Source: Siderastrea radians (taxonomy: Eukaryota; Cnidaria; Anthozoa; Scleractinia; Rhizangiidae). Taken from it: a stretch of DNA of 64,000 nt. The notes under the pieces were generated by a model. It was not told the origin of the DNA. It did no database searches and saw only the letters and a list, made by a program, of their open reading frames with translations. Both the position numbers and the translations under genes were made by a program. Shown here piece after piece: positions 25,300 through 36,903 of the stretch; position 1 is the stretch's first letter; each line of letters begins with the position of its first letter. The stretch is from positions 41,167,424 through 41,231,423 of the forward strand of contig OZ024897.1 in the NCBI GenBank assembly GCA_964017195.1. The letters are read 5' to 3'.

Positions 25300-28200
25300 T
25301 TTCAAACTCAGCCTTCTCGCATTTTTTGCTTTTGCTTTTTTACACTATCTGAGAGCCTGAAACAGGCTAGATATGGAGAGATAGATGTCTTCAAAAGGAA
25401 TAGTTGGCTCACTAAAATCAACCGTCTACTTGAGAGCGGGATGATAGGTTGAAAAGAAGTTCACGAACGCCTCTTAAGATCTTGGCAGGAACTAGAAGTA
25501 GCACCTGTGACGTTGACAATGAAGTGTTAGTACAATTCAGGTTTATTGCGTTGGCAGTCCTGTATCATTCTGCTCTGGAAAATAACGACGTATAGACAAA
25601 GGAAATTGGGCTCCATGTTTGCAGCCGTGGCGACACCTGTGATGTGCTGGTAGGAACTCTTGTCGACCTCAAAGAGGTTGAGCTTAAAAAGCCAACTGCA
25701 CATAAAATGTTCAGTATTACTGACATTATAATAAGGAAGCATTAATAACTAAACATGTTAAAATAATAAGAATACTGTTTTACAAGATTGCCGTGTGAGA
25801 GCCTGACTGACAATTGTTGTAAAGTCGCTCACCAGAATTTTGGTATTCCATATTTTTGCATTTTCGAAAACAGTCTGTGGTTGTTAGTCACCATGCCAAA
25901 TTTCAGCTCATTACGACGACTGGAAGTTGCTTTTTCCGGACGTTTTTTTCGAGATTTTACGGCCGCCATTACTGGCCCTTGTTCCGGAAGCTGGCTTGCG
26001 AATTAGCGGAAGTGACGTTAGAGGCTCACCTCAAACCTAGTACCTTCATAAGGTTACTTGCCGAGGGAAATTTAACTGTCGTCGAGGGAAGATTTCTTGC
26101 CAACTGTTTGCTGTACGGACTTGAAATTTTCGTTGCTGCAGCAGTTATAAAGGGTATTACTTGTGTTGTACAATGCTTACAACAATAAATCCAACCACCG
26201 AGCTGGTATTTCGCATCATCAAAGCCTTGCGAGCGGACCCGCGATGGAAAAGTGGATAATGTTCGTGCTCACACACAGTGCAAATTTCAACCTGAAAGGT
26301 ATTTTTGTCGGCTGTTCTGATCTCTTCAAGGACGAGCCTTTCCAGAGGGCTGTTCATGTCGAAGGATCCCAGAGGTCGATTACTCCATTGTCCATTCCAA
26401 CTATATGGAAAAAAAGATCCGGAAAAAACGAGACGAAAGGTACCTAATCTTAACGCAGTCGAAGTGATAGTTTGTTTCTTTTTCAACGCATCCACCATTG
26501 TGTAAAACTTATTTTCTTTTAACGTATTTTAATATTTATTTTGCTTGTGGAAAACCCTTTCAGTTCTGCCGTCTGCTAGCGCAAAGATCTTCGGCGTAGT
26601 CCTCATAAAATGCATCCTGGGCGAACTGCAGGACCGCTGCGATTAAGCCAATAGTTTGTATTGCTTAGCTTTCTTTCTTGCTTTTTTTTTTTAATTTCGC
26701 GTGTGTTGATTTCAAAGCAGTAATCGCTTAGAAGCATGGTCATTTATTTTATAGCATACCATCCTGAATGTCGAGAAACTTTTCTCCTTATTCCCTGTCG
26801 GTGAAGAGTCGATTGAAATTATTGTTCGAAATATAATAAGGCTTCAACAGGTCGGCTCGTCTTGCGTGAAAATTTAAGTTGGGAAAAAAATATCACACGC
26901 TAGTATTTGTCTAAGGGGTTTACAATGTTATTTCTTTTAACTGTCATAGCATTCTTAGTAAATGAACTACCAAGAAAAATGATTAGATATCAAGTTATTA
27001 TTTTTACGCAATGAATAAAGTAAGTGGAAGCTTCGTTTCCACGGCGGTCCGCATGTTGTTGTTGAGCAGCAGAAAATTTTCCTTGTGGCTTTTATTTGCA
27101 CTACAAGTATTAAGATTCCGGTCACACAATGCCTCCGTTTCTTAAAAAAAAAGGTCTTGGTTTATTTCACTTTTTCGGCTCAAGTTAAGAATTTTACAAA
27201 AACTGTTCAAAATATTAAGAAACGCCAAGCACTTGTGTTTCAATGCATTAAGCGACCACTGTACTATAGTGGACACGATATCAACGATAAGCTTCATAAG
27301 CTGACTGCCAGATGACTACAGCATTACGGCTCTTCAAGAAAGTTTCCCATACTATGCTAACAATGGCCAAAAATTTCAGTGCTTTACAATATATCATGAA
27401 GATAAACAACGGCAGACAAAATATAGCTTCTTTAGTTCTCCAACGAAGCGAACAATAAAATCGATCGACCGATGCTTGAGAATTTGCGAGCATCAAATTC
27501 TAGAGTTTTCAATTTTATAGGTGTTTTGTCTATATTTCCAAAGCTTGTGCCTGAACTGTAATCACTGTATAAGCATTATTTCGCACATATTTTGAACTCC
27601 CGCCAATAAGGCGAGAAAAACAACTTTGAACAGTTTGTTTACAAGCTTATACGCTGAAATCTCCTGCCATCAGTTCTTACATCGTACGGTAAGAAAAATT
27701 CTTCATTTACCGAATGAAATGAATCCTCTGATGCTTGGGAAGCTAAAGACTGTTCCAAATCGTAGAAATACTCTTCGGAGGTTTTCGCAGTCGACGTTGT
27801 GCAGCTTGAGTCAAAACACAAGGCCGAACGCCACTGGGGTGAGCCTCTGACGTCACAAGCTATTAAATTGCGCAGTCACTCAGGAACACGTTTTCAGTAA
27901 TGGCGGACACATTTTACGCAACTTTGGAGCTAAAAAATATTAGATGGACGGGTTCTTGTTCAGTTTTCTGGGTAAATATACACACAACGCGATATTCTGC
28001 GACAGAATTTGGCCGAAATAAACCTACGAATTTTCGTCTCAGTGGCACTTTAAAGTTTTTCCATGATAGCGCCCCGCTGTAGCCAAAGCTACGCTTGCGA
28101 TAGTTCCTGCGTGGCTTGGGAAAGTCTAGTTTGATCTCGGAATCTCTCAGATTATACGGTGTACTGCTGGTGCTAAATAAATTTTGCAAGTACGCCGGGG

Positions 28201-28420
28201 AAAGCCCTTTAATTTTTTAAACATTAACATCGCCTTCAGCTTCTTTCGACGTGTGGAGAGATTGTCCCAGTGGAGCCTGTATAGGAGGAAACTGGCACTT
28301 GTGTCGTAACTGGACCTGGCAATGGCCCTGGCAGCCCTATTTTGGAGTTTTGGTGGATTTGGAGAGTGGTGCTTTCGGAGATGAATGGTCTTATGCGTTT
28401 AAGGGCACCTATGGCTGAAG
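25300..28420. other. Intergenic DNA, no supported gene
   Basis: Holds copy 2 of the 81-bp repeat (26347-26427). Open frames here are short and without recognisable domains. A minus-strand stretch at about 27,690-27,820 is acidic and ends at a GTAAGA, so it could be a lone exon, but nothing downstream supports this. Confidence 0.4.
26347..26427 (+). repeat. 81-bp dispersed repeat, copy 2
   Basis: See copy at 23471-23551. The surroundings at 25,856-26,500 are open in several frames, but no domain is recognised. Confidence 0.8.
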
Positions 28421-28469
28421 ATATCTCCTCACTTTTTTCGTTTATATGTTTTGTCCTAAGTCGGTAAAT

Positions 28470-28575
28470 CACGATCGTCCGGGCGAGTGTAGTCCTGAGG
28501 AGGACTGTTTGAGGTGACATTGACTGACGTTTCGACAACCTGAGCGGAAGTGATCATCAGAGTTAAGTGAATTGT
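28470..28575 (-). ncRNA. Hammerhead-like ribozyme core in a Penelope-type repeat
   Basis: On the minus strand CTGATGA (28554-28560) is followed by a 20-nt segment that can form stem II (GAC.../...GTC with CC/GG inside), then GAAAC (28529-28533) and, after a short loop, a GTC triplet where cleavage would occur. The same repeat recurs at 59.1-60.3 kb. Hammerhead motifs of this kind are known in terminal repeats of Penelope-like elements. Cleavage activity is not shown. Confidence 0.6.
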
Positions 28576-29294
28576 GAATCGTCAGTAGATGTTATGTCTC
28601 TGGTCTTTGTTATAAGTCTCTGGTCGTTGTTCTAGTTGGTCGACGAACTCGTGATGTTATTGGTCGTGTGTCAGTTAAGCCGTGATGTTATTGCCTGCGA
28701 AGACTTTAAAACGTGATTGGTGCGTTTCGATCTAACCTGCGATCAGGCCGAATTTTAGCATCGCTCTCATATTCTCTTACGTTGGTCGCTCGCTAAAATA
28801 GGGCCTGATACAATCTCTCACAGGAGTTCGTGTCGGCGGCCAAATTTTGGCCGCGGGAATCTCGCAATCTGATTGGCCCTTTAACAATAGAGCTGTCAAC
28901 GGAAGTAAATTGTCTACGAGAACTCGGTCACAATTTCGATCCGACCACCATCGCCAAGGAACAACAACGGAACAAGTCTGCCGAAGTAAAATGTGTTGCT
29001 CTAATAAATTCTCTTCGTTCTAGGAGAATTGTCACCATTTCTTTCTCTCCTGACAATGGCGTTCGGTTTGACGCAAGCTGTCTCTCACCTGGAGCAGAGA
29101 AGTACAGCAACAGTGAAGTATGTATTCCGTTTTATTGCATCGTGTCTCGGAATTTTCATTTGACGACTTTCAGCTGGTATTGATAACATGAACAAAGTAG
29201 TGGCTGTTTCCGCGTTTTACAAAACAAAACGAACAGCAGACGAACAAGTATCTTTCGCCAAGAATGATCAACAATTCAAGTCAACCGATAATTT
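28576..29294. other. Intergenic DNA, remnant of Penelope-type repeat then nothing recognised
   Basis: 28,576-28,700 continues the hammerhead-bearing repeat with short GTGATGTTATTG direct repeats. No gene is supported in the rest. Confidence 0.4.
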
Positions 29295-29301
29295 GGTAAA
29301 C

Positions 29302-29738
29302 CACAGGTAACCAAAGCGTAACATGAGAGTTTGTATGGAGCTGAAATTCGATCGAAAATAATCGGCGGTTTTCCGCCGAAAATACGTTAAAATCGAAATA
29401 AAGTTTAAAAAACGTTACCTGTTGCGTGTTTGCTGTGTTTTTATCATTTTTCCGAGCTTCTGGAGGCCGTTTAGGCGATTTTCTGCTTAAACGGTCGATG
29501 CGACGGCATGTCACGTACTTAGTACGTGACATGCCGTTGCATCGACCGTTAAGCAGAAAATCGCCCAAAACGGCCTCCGGAAGCTCGGAAAAGCGATAAA
29601 AACACAGCAAAAACACGACAGGTAAGGTTTTTTAAACTTTATTTCGATTTTAATGTATTTTCGGCGGAAAACCGCCGATTATTTTCGATCGAATTTCAGC
29701 TCCATACAATCTCTCATATCACGCTTTGGTTACCTGTG
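29302..29738. mobile_element. 437-bp foldback element (near-perfect long palindrome) with 7-bp duplication
   Basis: The two arms of about 218 bp are inverted copies around a centre at 29520 (ACGTACT T AGTACGT). Ends are CACAGGTAACC and its complement. GGTAAAC flanks both sides (29295-29301 and 29739-29745), a likely target duplication. A smaller hairpin (TCGGCGG TTTT CCGCCGA) sits in each arm. No coding capacity. Confidence 0.85.
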
Positions 29739-29745
29739 GGTAAAC

Positions 29746-30290
29746 TTAACGGTAAACTGATGTTTGGCGAGAACCGCAATCAAGTCGCAATAACGATTTT
29801 AAGTTTATATTCATCCATTGTTTTTAAATGTCGTTTTATTGATCTCTGACATTGAGATCAAAGGATCTGACTAGTTTTATAATAAATGTTCCTCGTTTTA
29901 AAATTCGCTGCTGTTTAGAGATAAACTGGATCGCTGCTAATCTCAAATATTTATCACTTCTGGAACTAAATTAAATTACAAAATACTCCTTTGTTTATAA
30001 ACGGTTTTATTTGTATCTTTATTCTAAAGAATGAAACTGAAGGTACTTCTCTTATTTGCCCAAGGTTTTCTACGAAGAAAATCGGTGACAAATGCGTAAA
30101 GAATATTTTCCGGATACCACCTGAAATGTCTGAAATGGGAAAGGATTCAAGCATGCAGCATATTTTGGTACATGACAACCTCGTCGTGTTTTCAATTTTC
30201 ATTCAGTTTCAGCTCAGACAGAGCAACCATGTACAATACTGGAACCTTCAAGTTAGCAATCGTGTAAATTTGAGTGCTTGTGCCTGAAAG
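29746..30290. other. Intergenic DNA, nothing recognised
   Basis: Ends where gag-like sequence of a Gypsy element begins, around 30,300. No LTR is visible here. Confidence 0.4.
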
Positions 30291-30299
30291 ATATATCGT

Positions 30300-30974
30300 A
30301 GCCTATGATTTTCTTGTTTTGGAGGATAATTTACGTGATCAGTCAATCGAAAAGCTGCCTGATATCGAATGGAAAAAGAAATTACTTGAAGTGAAGAATA
30401 TTTCTCTGAAAGATGCAATGGATAAAGTTAGACTGTGGGAGTCTGCACGTGAACAAGCCACTCAAATGGTAAACGGAGTCAAGATGTGAGTGTCGACACT
30501 AATGCAGTCGGAGCAAAACGAGGGAGTGGTAAAATATGTTTCAACAGTGGTAATGAGGGTCATTTTGGTCGTGACAGGAATTGTCCAGCTAATGGGAGAA
30601 GATGTGCGAAATGTGGAAAATATGGTCATTTTTCACATTGTTGCAAGGGAGAAAAAAGTGGGTTTAAACCTTCAAAACACAACAACAAGCAGCAGCAAAA
30701 GCAGCATTCAACACAGCATCATGATCGCAGGCCAAACCGTGGAAGTGGACGACAAGCCAATTTTGTCCAACAAGACATGGTGCACGTGAGTGAAGATGAT
30801 CCGTTTGTTTTTACAGAAGAGCAGACATGCACTTTGTCAACAGCCAGTGAGCCTGTTATTACTGTGAAGATCGGTGAAATTAGCAAAGGCGTGCTAATTG
30901 ACTCTGGCTCAGCATATAACCTTATTAGCCAAGATAACTTTAAGGAGCTTATACGGAAGAGGAGTAAAGGCTGA
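30300..30974 (+). pseudogene. Gypsy gag C-terminus and protease (broken)
   Basis: A gag tail (LEVKNISLKDAMDKVRLWES) ends at a stop at 30,487-30,489, and the next frame carries two CCHC knuckles. The first has Ser instead of the second Cys (CFNSGNEGHFGRDRNC), the second is intact (CAKCGKYGHFSHCC). The aspartic protease motif VLIDSGSAYNLIS lies near 30,893-30,931. The frame then ends, and the pol frame continues in another phase. Confidence 0.82.
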
Positions 30975-32423
30975 ATTGCAGCCGTGCAGCAAGAAGCTTT
31001 ATGGGTATGGAGGCCAGGAGCTAGAAGTAGTGGGGCAGTTTAAGTCAGAGCTATCGGTTAATGGTGCAAAAGCATCGGCACAGTTTATTGTTGTTAAAAA
31101 AGGACGGTGCCTATTAGGGTATTCAACTGCGGTTGACCTAGGAGTTCTACATGTAAGTGCAGTGCCTTCCCCTGTTGCTGAGAATTGTAATACTGTCGGA
31201 GATGCTTTGGCAGAAAACCTCAAGACCAGATTCCCAAGCGTGTTCAGTGGGATTGGCAAACTAAAGAATTATCAGTTGAAGCTTCACATTAACTCTCAAG
31301 TGGTGCCAGTGATTCAGAAGATACGTCGAATTCCGTTTTCACTTAAGGATAAAGTGACTGCCAAAGTAAATGAACTGCTTGAGACTGATATCATTGAAAG
31401 AGTGGAAGGGCCTACAACATGGGTTAGCCCAGTGGTCGTCGCACCGAAACCTTCGGGGGGCATTCGCTTGTGTGTAGACATGCGAAGAGCCAATGAGGCC
31501 ATAGTACGTGAGAGATTGCCTATACCAACCGTAGACGAGGTACTCGAGAGCCTTAATGGGAGCACAGTGTTTTCTAAACTCGACTTGCGTTGGGGTTTTC
31601 ACCAAATTGAATTGGAACGCGGATCAAGGGATATTACCGCTTTTGCTACAGACGACGGGATTTTCCGGTACAAGAGATTGAGTTTTGGTGTTAATGCGGC
31701 TCCCGAAAAGTATCAGCACATCATTACCCAGTCGATGGCAGGATTAAAGGGTGTGGTCAACATTGCAGATGATCTTATTGTCCATGGACGTGATATGGAG
31801 GAACATGATGAGAATCTGATCAAGGTAATGGACAGGCTTCATGAAAAGGATTTGACCCTGAATGCTGAGAAGTGCACCTTTCGAATGACAAAGGTAGTTT
31901 TCATGGGACTGCTTTTGACCAGGTACGGGATTGGACCAACAGAGGAAAAGTCAGAACTGTAGTAGACGCAAGCCAGCCACAATCGCCATCCGAGGTCCGT
32001 AGCTTTCTGGCTTTAGTCGGATTCAGTGCCAGATTCATACCTGATTTTGCTACTACCGCTGACCCACTTCGGAAGATTGCGCGAAAGGGAGAACCATTTA
32101 CCTGGGGCGAGGAGCAGGAGAAGTCCTTCCAGAAACTCAAAGAGCAGATTTCGAGCGCACCTGTCTTGGCATACTTTGACAAAGAAGCCCACACCCAGAT
32201 TATTGCTGATGCCAGCCTAGTAGGGCTTGGAGCTGTACTTGTACAAGAGAAGAATGGGGAACGCCGTGCTGTTTGTTATGCTAGTCGTACCTCAAGTCAA
32301 GTTGAACGCCGCCATAGCCAAACAGAGAATGAGGCCCTAGCATTGGTTTGGGCATGTGAACGTTTCCACCTGCATGTTTATGGACTGCCCAGATTTGAGC
32401 TTGTTACTGACCACGAAGCATAA
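30898..32423 (+). pseudogene. Gypsy reverse transcriptase and RNase H (broken)
   Basis: The reverse transcriptase has FSKLDLRWGFHQIELE, YKRLSFGVNAAPEKYQ and the catalytic box VNIADDLIVHG (Ala-Asp-Asp instead of Tyr-Val-Asp-Asp). Frame changes near 31,880-31,960 lead into RNase H (IIADASLVGLGAVLVQEKNG, QTENEALALVWACERFH), which meets a stop at 32,421 at its VTDHEA motif. Not functional as it stands. Confidence 0.85.
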
Positions 32424-34034
32424 AAGGTCATCTACTCGACAAGGTCCAAGCCGTCAGCCCGGATAGAGCGTTGGGTTCTACGCCTCCAACCTTACAATTA
32501 TCAAGTTTGTTACGTGCCCTCAAGAAAGAATATTGCAGATGCATTGTTCAGATTGACAAAGATTGAAGATTCAGGCAAGTCCCAGGACGACGATGACTAT
32601 GTGCGCATGGTAGCTACTCATGCTACACCAGCTGCTTTAAAGATTAAAGAAATTGAACAAACCTCAGCCCAAGATTCTGAGCTGCAAGCTGTCAGGAAGC
32701 GTCTTATAGAAGGGAAATGGGACAGTGTTCCAAAGCATTACTTACCTGTGCACAATGAGCTGACCTTCATCGGTCACGTGATTTTAAGAGGAACGAGAAT
32801 TGTTATTCCCCAGTCCCTTCGAAAGAGAGTGATCAACCTACCATATGAGAGACACCAAGGAGTTGTAAAGACAAAGGAGAGACTCCGTACGAAAGTGTGG
32901 TGGCCGGGAATGGATCGTGAAGCAGAAAAGCGATGAGCAGAGTGCTATGGATGCCAACTTGTCACCAAGAATGTGCCCCTACCACCAGTGAAACCCACCT
33001 GTATGCTTCAACAGCCTTGGGAGGAATTAGCTCTGGACCTTTTAGGACCACTCCCCACAGGAGAGAGTCTATTAGTTTTAGTGGATTATAACAGCAGGTG
33101 GATTGAAGTTGATGTTATCAGAACTACAACAAGCAAAGTCATCATTCAGCGCCTTGATGCTCAGTTTGCTCGGTATGGAATACCCACGAGTCTGCGAAGT
33201 GATAATGGTTCTAACTTAGCGTCCGAGGAGGTAAAAGATTATTTAAAGGAAATGGGTGTCAAGCACTTTCACACAACTCCCCTTTGGCCGAGAGCTAACG
33301 GTGATGTGGAGAGACAAAATAAATCGCTTTTAAAAGCCATTAGAGCTACACATGCAGAAGGGAGGAATTGGAGGGAAGAGTTGAATAAGTTTCTTATGGC
33401 ATACAGATCTACCCCCCACTCAACAACAGGGAAGAGTCCAGCTGAGTTGCTGTTTAGAAGAGTAATGAAGACAAAAATGCCGGAGTTAACCTACATGGAA
33501 GAGGAAGTGGAAGGCGGTGACCAAGCGGTCAGGGACCGAGATGCCCAAAGGAAACAGACAAACAAGGATTATGCTGACAAGAAACTTCGTGCAAAGGAAC
33601 GTGACGTCGGAGAGGGCGATGTCGTTCTATTAGAACAAAGGAGAGAAAACAAACTGTCACCAGCATACGAGAAAGAGCCTTACAAAGTGCTGGCCCGTTA
33701 CGGAGATCAAGTTGTGTTGCAATCACCGCAGGGAGTGCAATACAGACGAAATTTACAGCATGTCAAGGCCTTTAATGTTCCAGAAAAAGAAGAACAGGTA
33801 GCCTCGCAGCAAAGACATGGATTTGCAACTGAAATTCCAGTGGACTCTGCACCTGTTTCTCCAGCTACTCCAGCCATAGTATCAACCCCTTCAGAAAGCC
33901 CGAAAAAACAACTGCCATCAGCTGCAGAAGCATTACCCCCACAGGACCCACCCCCAGAGGACCCACTTCCTCTGCGGAGATCAGGAAGAGTTATAAGACG
34001 ACTCCAGACTTTGAACGATTATGTCTTTTATTGA
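32424..34034 (+). pseudogene. Gypsy integrase (broken)
   Basis: Starts with the RNase H to integrase linker (ADALFRL, normally ADALSRL). The HHCC region with RHQGVVKTKERLR...VWWPGMD is cut by a TGA at 32,934. The catalytic core follows in the same region: Asp in LALDLLGPLP, Asp in SDNGSNLASEE and Glu in NGDVERQNKSL. The C-terminal part (33,480-34,034) includes GPY/F-like KEPYKVLARYGDQV and a Pro-rich tail. Confidence 0.85.
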
Positions 34035-34123
34035 ACTGAGAAACATTTACTAACTTAGTTGTTTGCATGTCAATTATTTTTCCTTTTTCTGTTGTTGTGT
34101 TTGGTGCGAAGAGAGGAAGAGAA

Positions 34124-34278
34124 TGTAGTGTCCAGCGGACACACGCATAACACATCCGGGACACTTGAGTTAGCGCGCGAAGGAGTGTAGAGCGAGTGTG
34201 AAGTTGACTTCGTGTCGGGCGTATTGTCAATAAAGTTTCTATGTATTTTATGGCCTTGGTAGCGGTTACTACACTACA
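34124..34278 (+). repeat. 3' LTR of the Gypsy element
   Basis: 155 bp from TGTAGTG to CACTACA, which are perfect inverted ends. It holds an AATAAA at about 34,230 and follows a polypurine tract. It directly abuts Penelope-type sequence at 34,279. Confidence 0.8.
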
Positions 34279-34376
34279 GGTCTGTCTATTGTCAGTAAAA
34301 TTAGACGGTATGTCTATTGTTTGTCTGTCTTGTTGTTATCATCAATGAGTCGTTTGTAAGGTGTAGGTAGTTGTTG

Positions 34377-34825
34377 TCAACGGTTCAGTCGTGGTTGTTC
34401 TAAGTAAGTAAACCAGCTTTCCAGAGTGACTCGTTGAAAGTAGTTCGTACTGCAGGTAACGCATTTAGCTGAGTCCCAGTCGATTCTGTGGTTTGTTCTT
34501 AAAAAGTGCTCAGCAATGTGATTGTTGATATCACCATTTCTAGTCGCTTGTTCGTGTTCAGTCAGTCGGATGTTCAAATTTCTGCCGGTCTCACCAATAT
34601 AAGTGGCCCGGCAGTCGCAGCATTTGATCTTGTGAACCACTCCCTTTGTGTTGTTCGGTTCTTCTTTGCCTTTAATGTTCGTCAGTAGTTGTCGCAAAGT
34701 AGTGATAGGTTTGTGAGCAAAGCGGATGTTGAAGGTTGTAGGATCCGTACGATAGTTTCAGAAATCCCTTTGATGTAAGGTATGGTTGCGGTAGCGACAG
34801 GTGTCGAGTTAGTGTTCTTACCGTA
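34377..34825 (-). pseudogene. PLE-A GIY-YIG endonuclease
   Basis: The motif ATYIGETGRNLNIRLTEHE is the GIY-YIG core, followed by NHIAEHFLRTNHRIDW with its His residues and VTLESWF. Upstream, IKGKEEPNNTKGVVHKIKC leads from the linker. In active Penelope-like elements this domain nicks the target. The upstream part is shifted in frame near 34,740. Confidence 0.85.
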
Positions 34826-34829
34826 CCCA

Positions 34830-35515
34830 AATTGTGAATTAGCCAATCAGAAGCCTTGTTTACTGTCATGATTTTCTACGATATCAAGTCACTGACCTGA
34901 TATCCTACGATATCATGGACAGTTTCTAAAACTCGGACTTTTTTGCAGACTTTAGAGATGAAAATTACAACAGATACCAACGAAACGTAAAACTATTACA
35001 TTTGTTAAACGAGAAAGTAATTTGTTTAACGCTAACAGAGAAAAAAAATACAATTTCGCGCCAAAATTGGACGAGGCCACACTGGCGGGCGATTTCGTGT
35101 ACGTTTACGGACAGCGCAGAAACTTTTTTTTTCAATTGGAGCCGCATTTTCCAAATTTCTCTCTAAATTTGGACGTCCAAGATTCCGAAAATGAAACTCC
35201 AAACAAAAGAATTATAAAAATGACAGACGAGGAGTTAGAGAAGAGTATTAACGCATTATTCTTCTCACAGTTCACGCGCTGTATGACTAAAATTCCTAAC
35301 TGATCACGGTAACTGAAGAAATAACGCCGGGTTTTAGGACGAATTTGGGTACGGTAAATACCTAATCGCACCTTCTTGGTACGCTTCGGCAGCATATCAG
35401 GCTCATTTAGTCTCACCATGGGTATTTTGGCTCGACTACGTCTCGCCAAAATACGAACCATGGCTCGACCAAACTCGCATGATATGCCGCCGAAGCCTGC
35501 CAAAATGGTACGATT
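34830..35515. other. Foreign block inside PLE-A with an imperfect foldback
   Basis: Interrupts the PLE coding text. An imperfect inverted repeat (about 80-bp arms) lies at about 35,367-35,515: ACCTAATCGCACC near the left and GGTACGATTAGGT at the right, and inside it TATTTTGGC with GCCAAAATA. A plus-strand open frame at 35,022-35,303 has no recognisable domain. Confidence 0.5.
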
Positions 35516-35718
35516 AGGTATAAATAGCGTTCGGTTCAGAGTTTTTCTGTAAGCGTTGTGTCTAATAAGGTCCCGACTGTAATTGTTCTTGTCGAAAACG
35601 TTGTCTAAGTGATTTCGTCCGTTAAACTGTCAGGTGAGTCACACACTAATTGTGCGTGTCTTGTCAAGGTCCCTATAGTCGTTGCTTTGTGAGATGAAGT
35701 AGGATTATAAGATGATTG

Positions 35719-35733
35719 AACAAATAAGGGGGT

Positions 35734-35764
<31 letters not shown>

Positions 35765-35967
35765 ATGGGGACGTAAAACACAATTTATCAAGTGAGTTGT
35801 AAACTGGCCACCATAAAGAGATTGAAAGCTGACGTTTCGAGCGTTAGCCCTTGATTCGCTCTGACGAAGGCCTAACGCTCGAAACGTCAGCTTTCAATCT
35901 CTTTATGGTGGCCAGTTTACTGAATTTACCTTATCAACTCAGTTGATAAATCCAAAATTTTGTGTTG
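35719..35967. mobile_element. 249-bp hammerhead-bearing insert with 11-bp target duplication
   Basis: TAAGATGATTG flanks both sides (35708-35718 and 35968-35978). The insert holds a 50-bp inverted repeat (35799-35848 and 35871-35920) with a 22-nt loop. The plus strand has a hammerhead-like core: CTGACGA at 35861-35867, an AGGCCTAACGCTC stem II segment, GAAAC at 35881-35885. The mirrored arm gives the same GAAAC part on the minus strand. This looks like a piece of a Penelope-type terminal repeat that moved on its own. Confidence 0.7.
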
Positions 35968-35978
35968 TAAGATGATTG

Positions 35979-36401
35979 GTCAAGTAGACTGTCGGTATGT
36001 GTCGGTTTTCTGTAAAATTGTCGTCCGTAGGTTGTTATTGTTGCAGGTAACTAAACAGTCTCGAAAAGGTATTTTACCATTTTCCTCGATCTCCTTAGTA
36101 AACTGTATGTCGGCGTTTCGTCTGTTGAGGTGAAAACCGTGAAAATCGTCGATTTCTTCTTTGTGTACGGCTGTAAAGGTATCGTCAACGTAGCGTAGCC
36201 AGAGTGGCAGCATTCGTTTGTAAGTTGCAAGGGCTCGTTCCTCGATGTTTTGCAGAACGATTTCTGCAACAACAACGGAAACCGCGCCCATAGCTGTTCC
36301 ATGCAACTGTTTGTAGTGCTTGCCGTTGTACTGAAAGTAAGTAGAAGGAAGACAAAGGTTCATTAAGTCGTCTGTAGGTAGCAGTAGCTTTATAGTAGAG
36401 T
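35979..36401 (-). pseudogene. PLE-A reverse transcriptase, catalytic part
   Basis: Contains STYFQYNGKHYKQLHGTAMG, the catalytic box LRYVDDTFTAVH and GKIPFRDCLVT, typical of Penelope reverse transcriptases. A short frame change affects GFHLNRRN and the text after KTDTYRQST. The upstream half is beyond the 2.2-kb insert. Confidence 0.85.
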
Positions 36402-36903
36402 TGTTGGTGAGGGTCTATTATACTCTGGCGGTTTGGCGGTTTAAGCCAATTTTGAGTGCCGGTTTGCGGTTATATTCGTAATAATGTGGCAGTTTACGGT
36501 CTTTTCGTGTTTGGTGGCGGTTCTTCAAACCATATGTGCGGTCGCTTTATTTTCCTTGAACCTTCTTCCTAGACAAAAGAGTGCCTTTCAGGGGTAGAGT
36601 AAAGCAGGAGCTTTTCTGCTGTCTCCCCTTCTCCCCCTGCAGGTCCCTGCAGGGAGGTAATTTGATAATAGGCCAGGCTTCAAAGCCAAAGAAAGCACAT
36701 GGAAAGATGGCGGCCGTGGATCTTGAGTCAGATATTGTTAAAAAGCGCGACGGGCCTGCGCGACTCCAGCGCGCGTGTTTTACCTTTAAAATGGCTTTAA
36801 AATTTAAGCCAGTAGTTGTAACTGCAGTTTTGACTGGTGATCCTCTTTTTAGTGTCTAAAAGAGTTACAGGCCTGCGCGACTTCTGCGTGCGTTTCAGCC
36901 TTT

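Larger units (their letters stand above)
30300..34278 (+). mobile_element. Decayed Ty3/Gypsy LTR retrotransposon, 5' truncated, one LTR
   Basis: Contains, in order, the end of gag with two zinc knuckles, protease, reverse transcriptase, RNase H, integrase and a 3' LTR of 155 bp after a polypurine tract (GAAGAGAGGAAGAGAA at 34108-34123). There is no 5' LTR and the start of gag is missing. The coding region is broken by at least a frame change in gag-pro, another near 31,000, one near 31,900, a stop at 32,421 and a stop at 32,934. Confidence 0.9.

Noticed and set aside
27690..27821. Possible lone exon on the minus strand (acidic, ends at GTAAGA)
   Set aside because: No ATG in frame, no partner exon and no recognisable domain.
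35022..35303. 93-codon plus-strand open frame
   Set aside because: Lies in a foreign block inside a dead retroelement, with no recognised domain.
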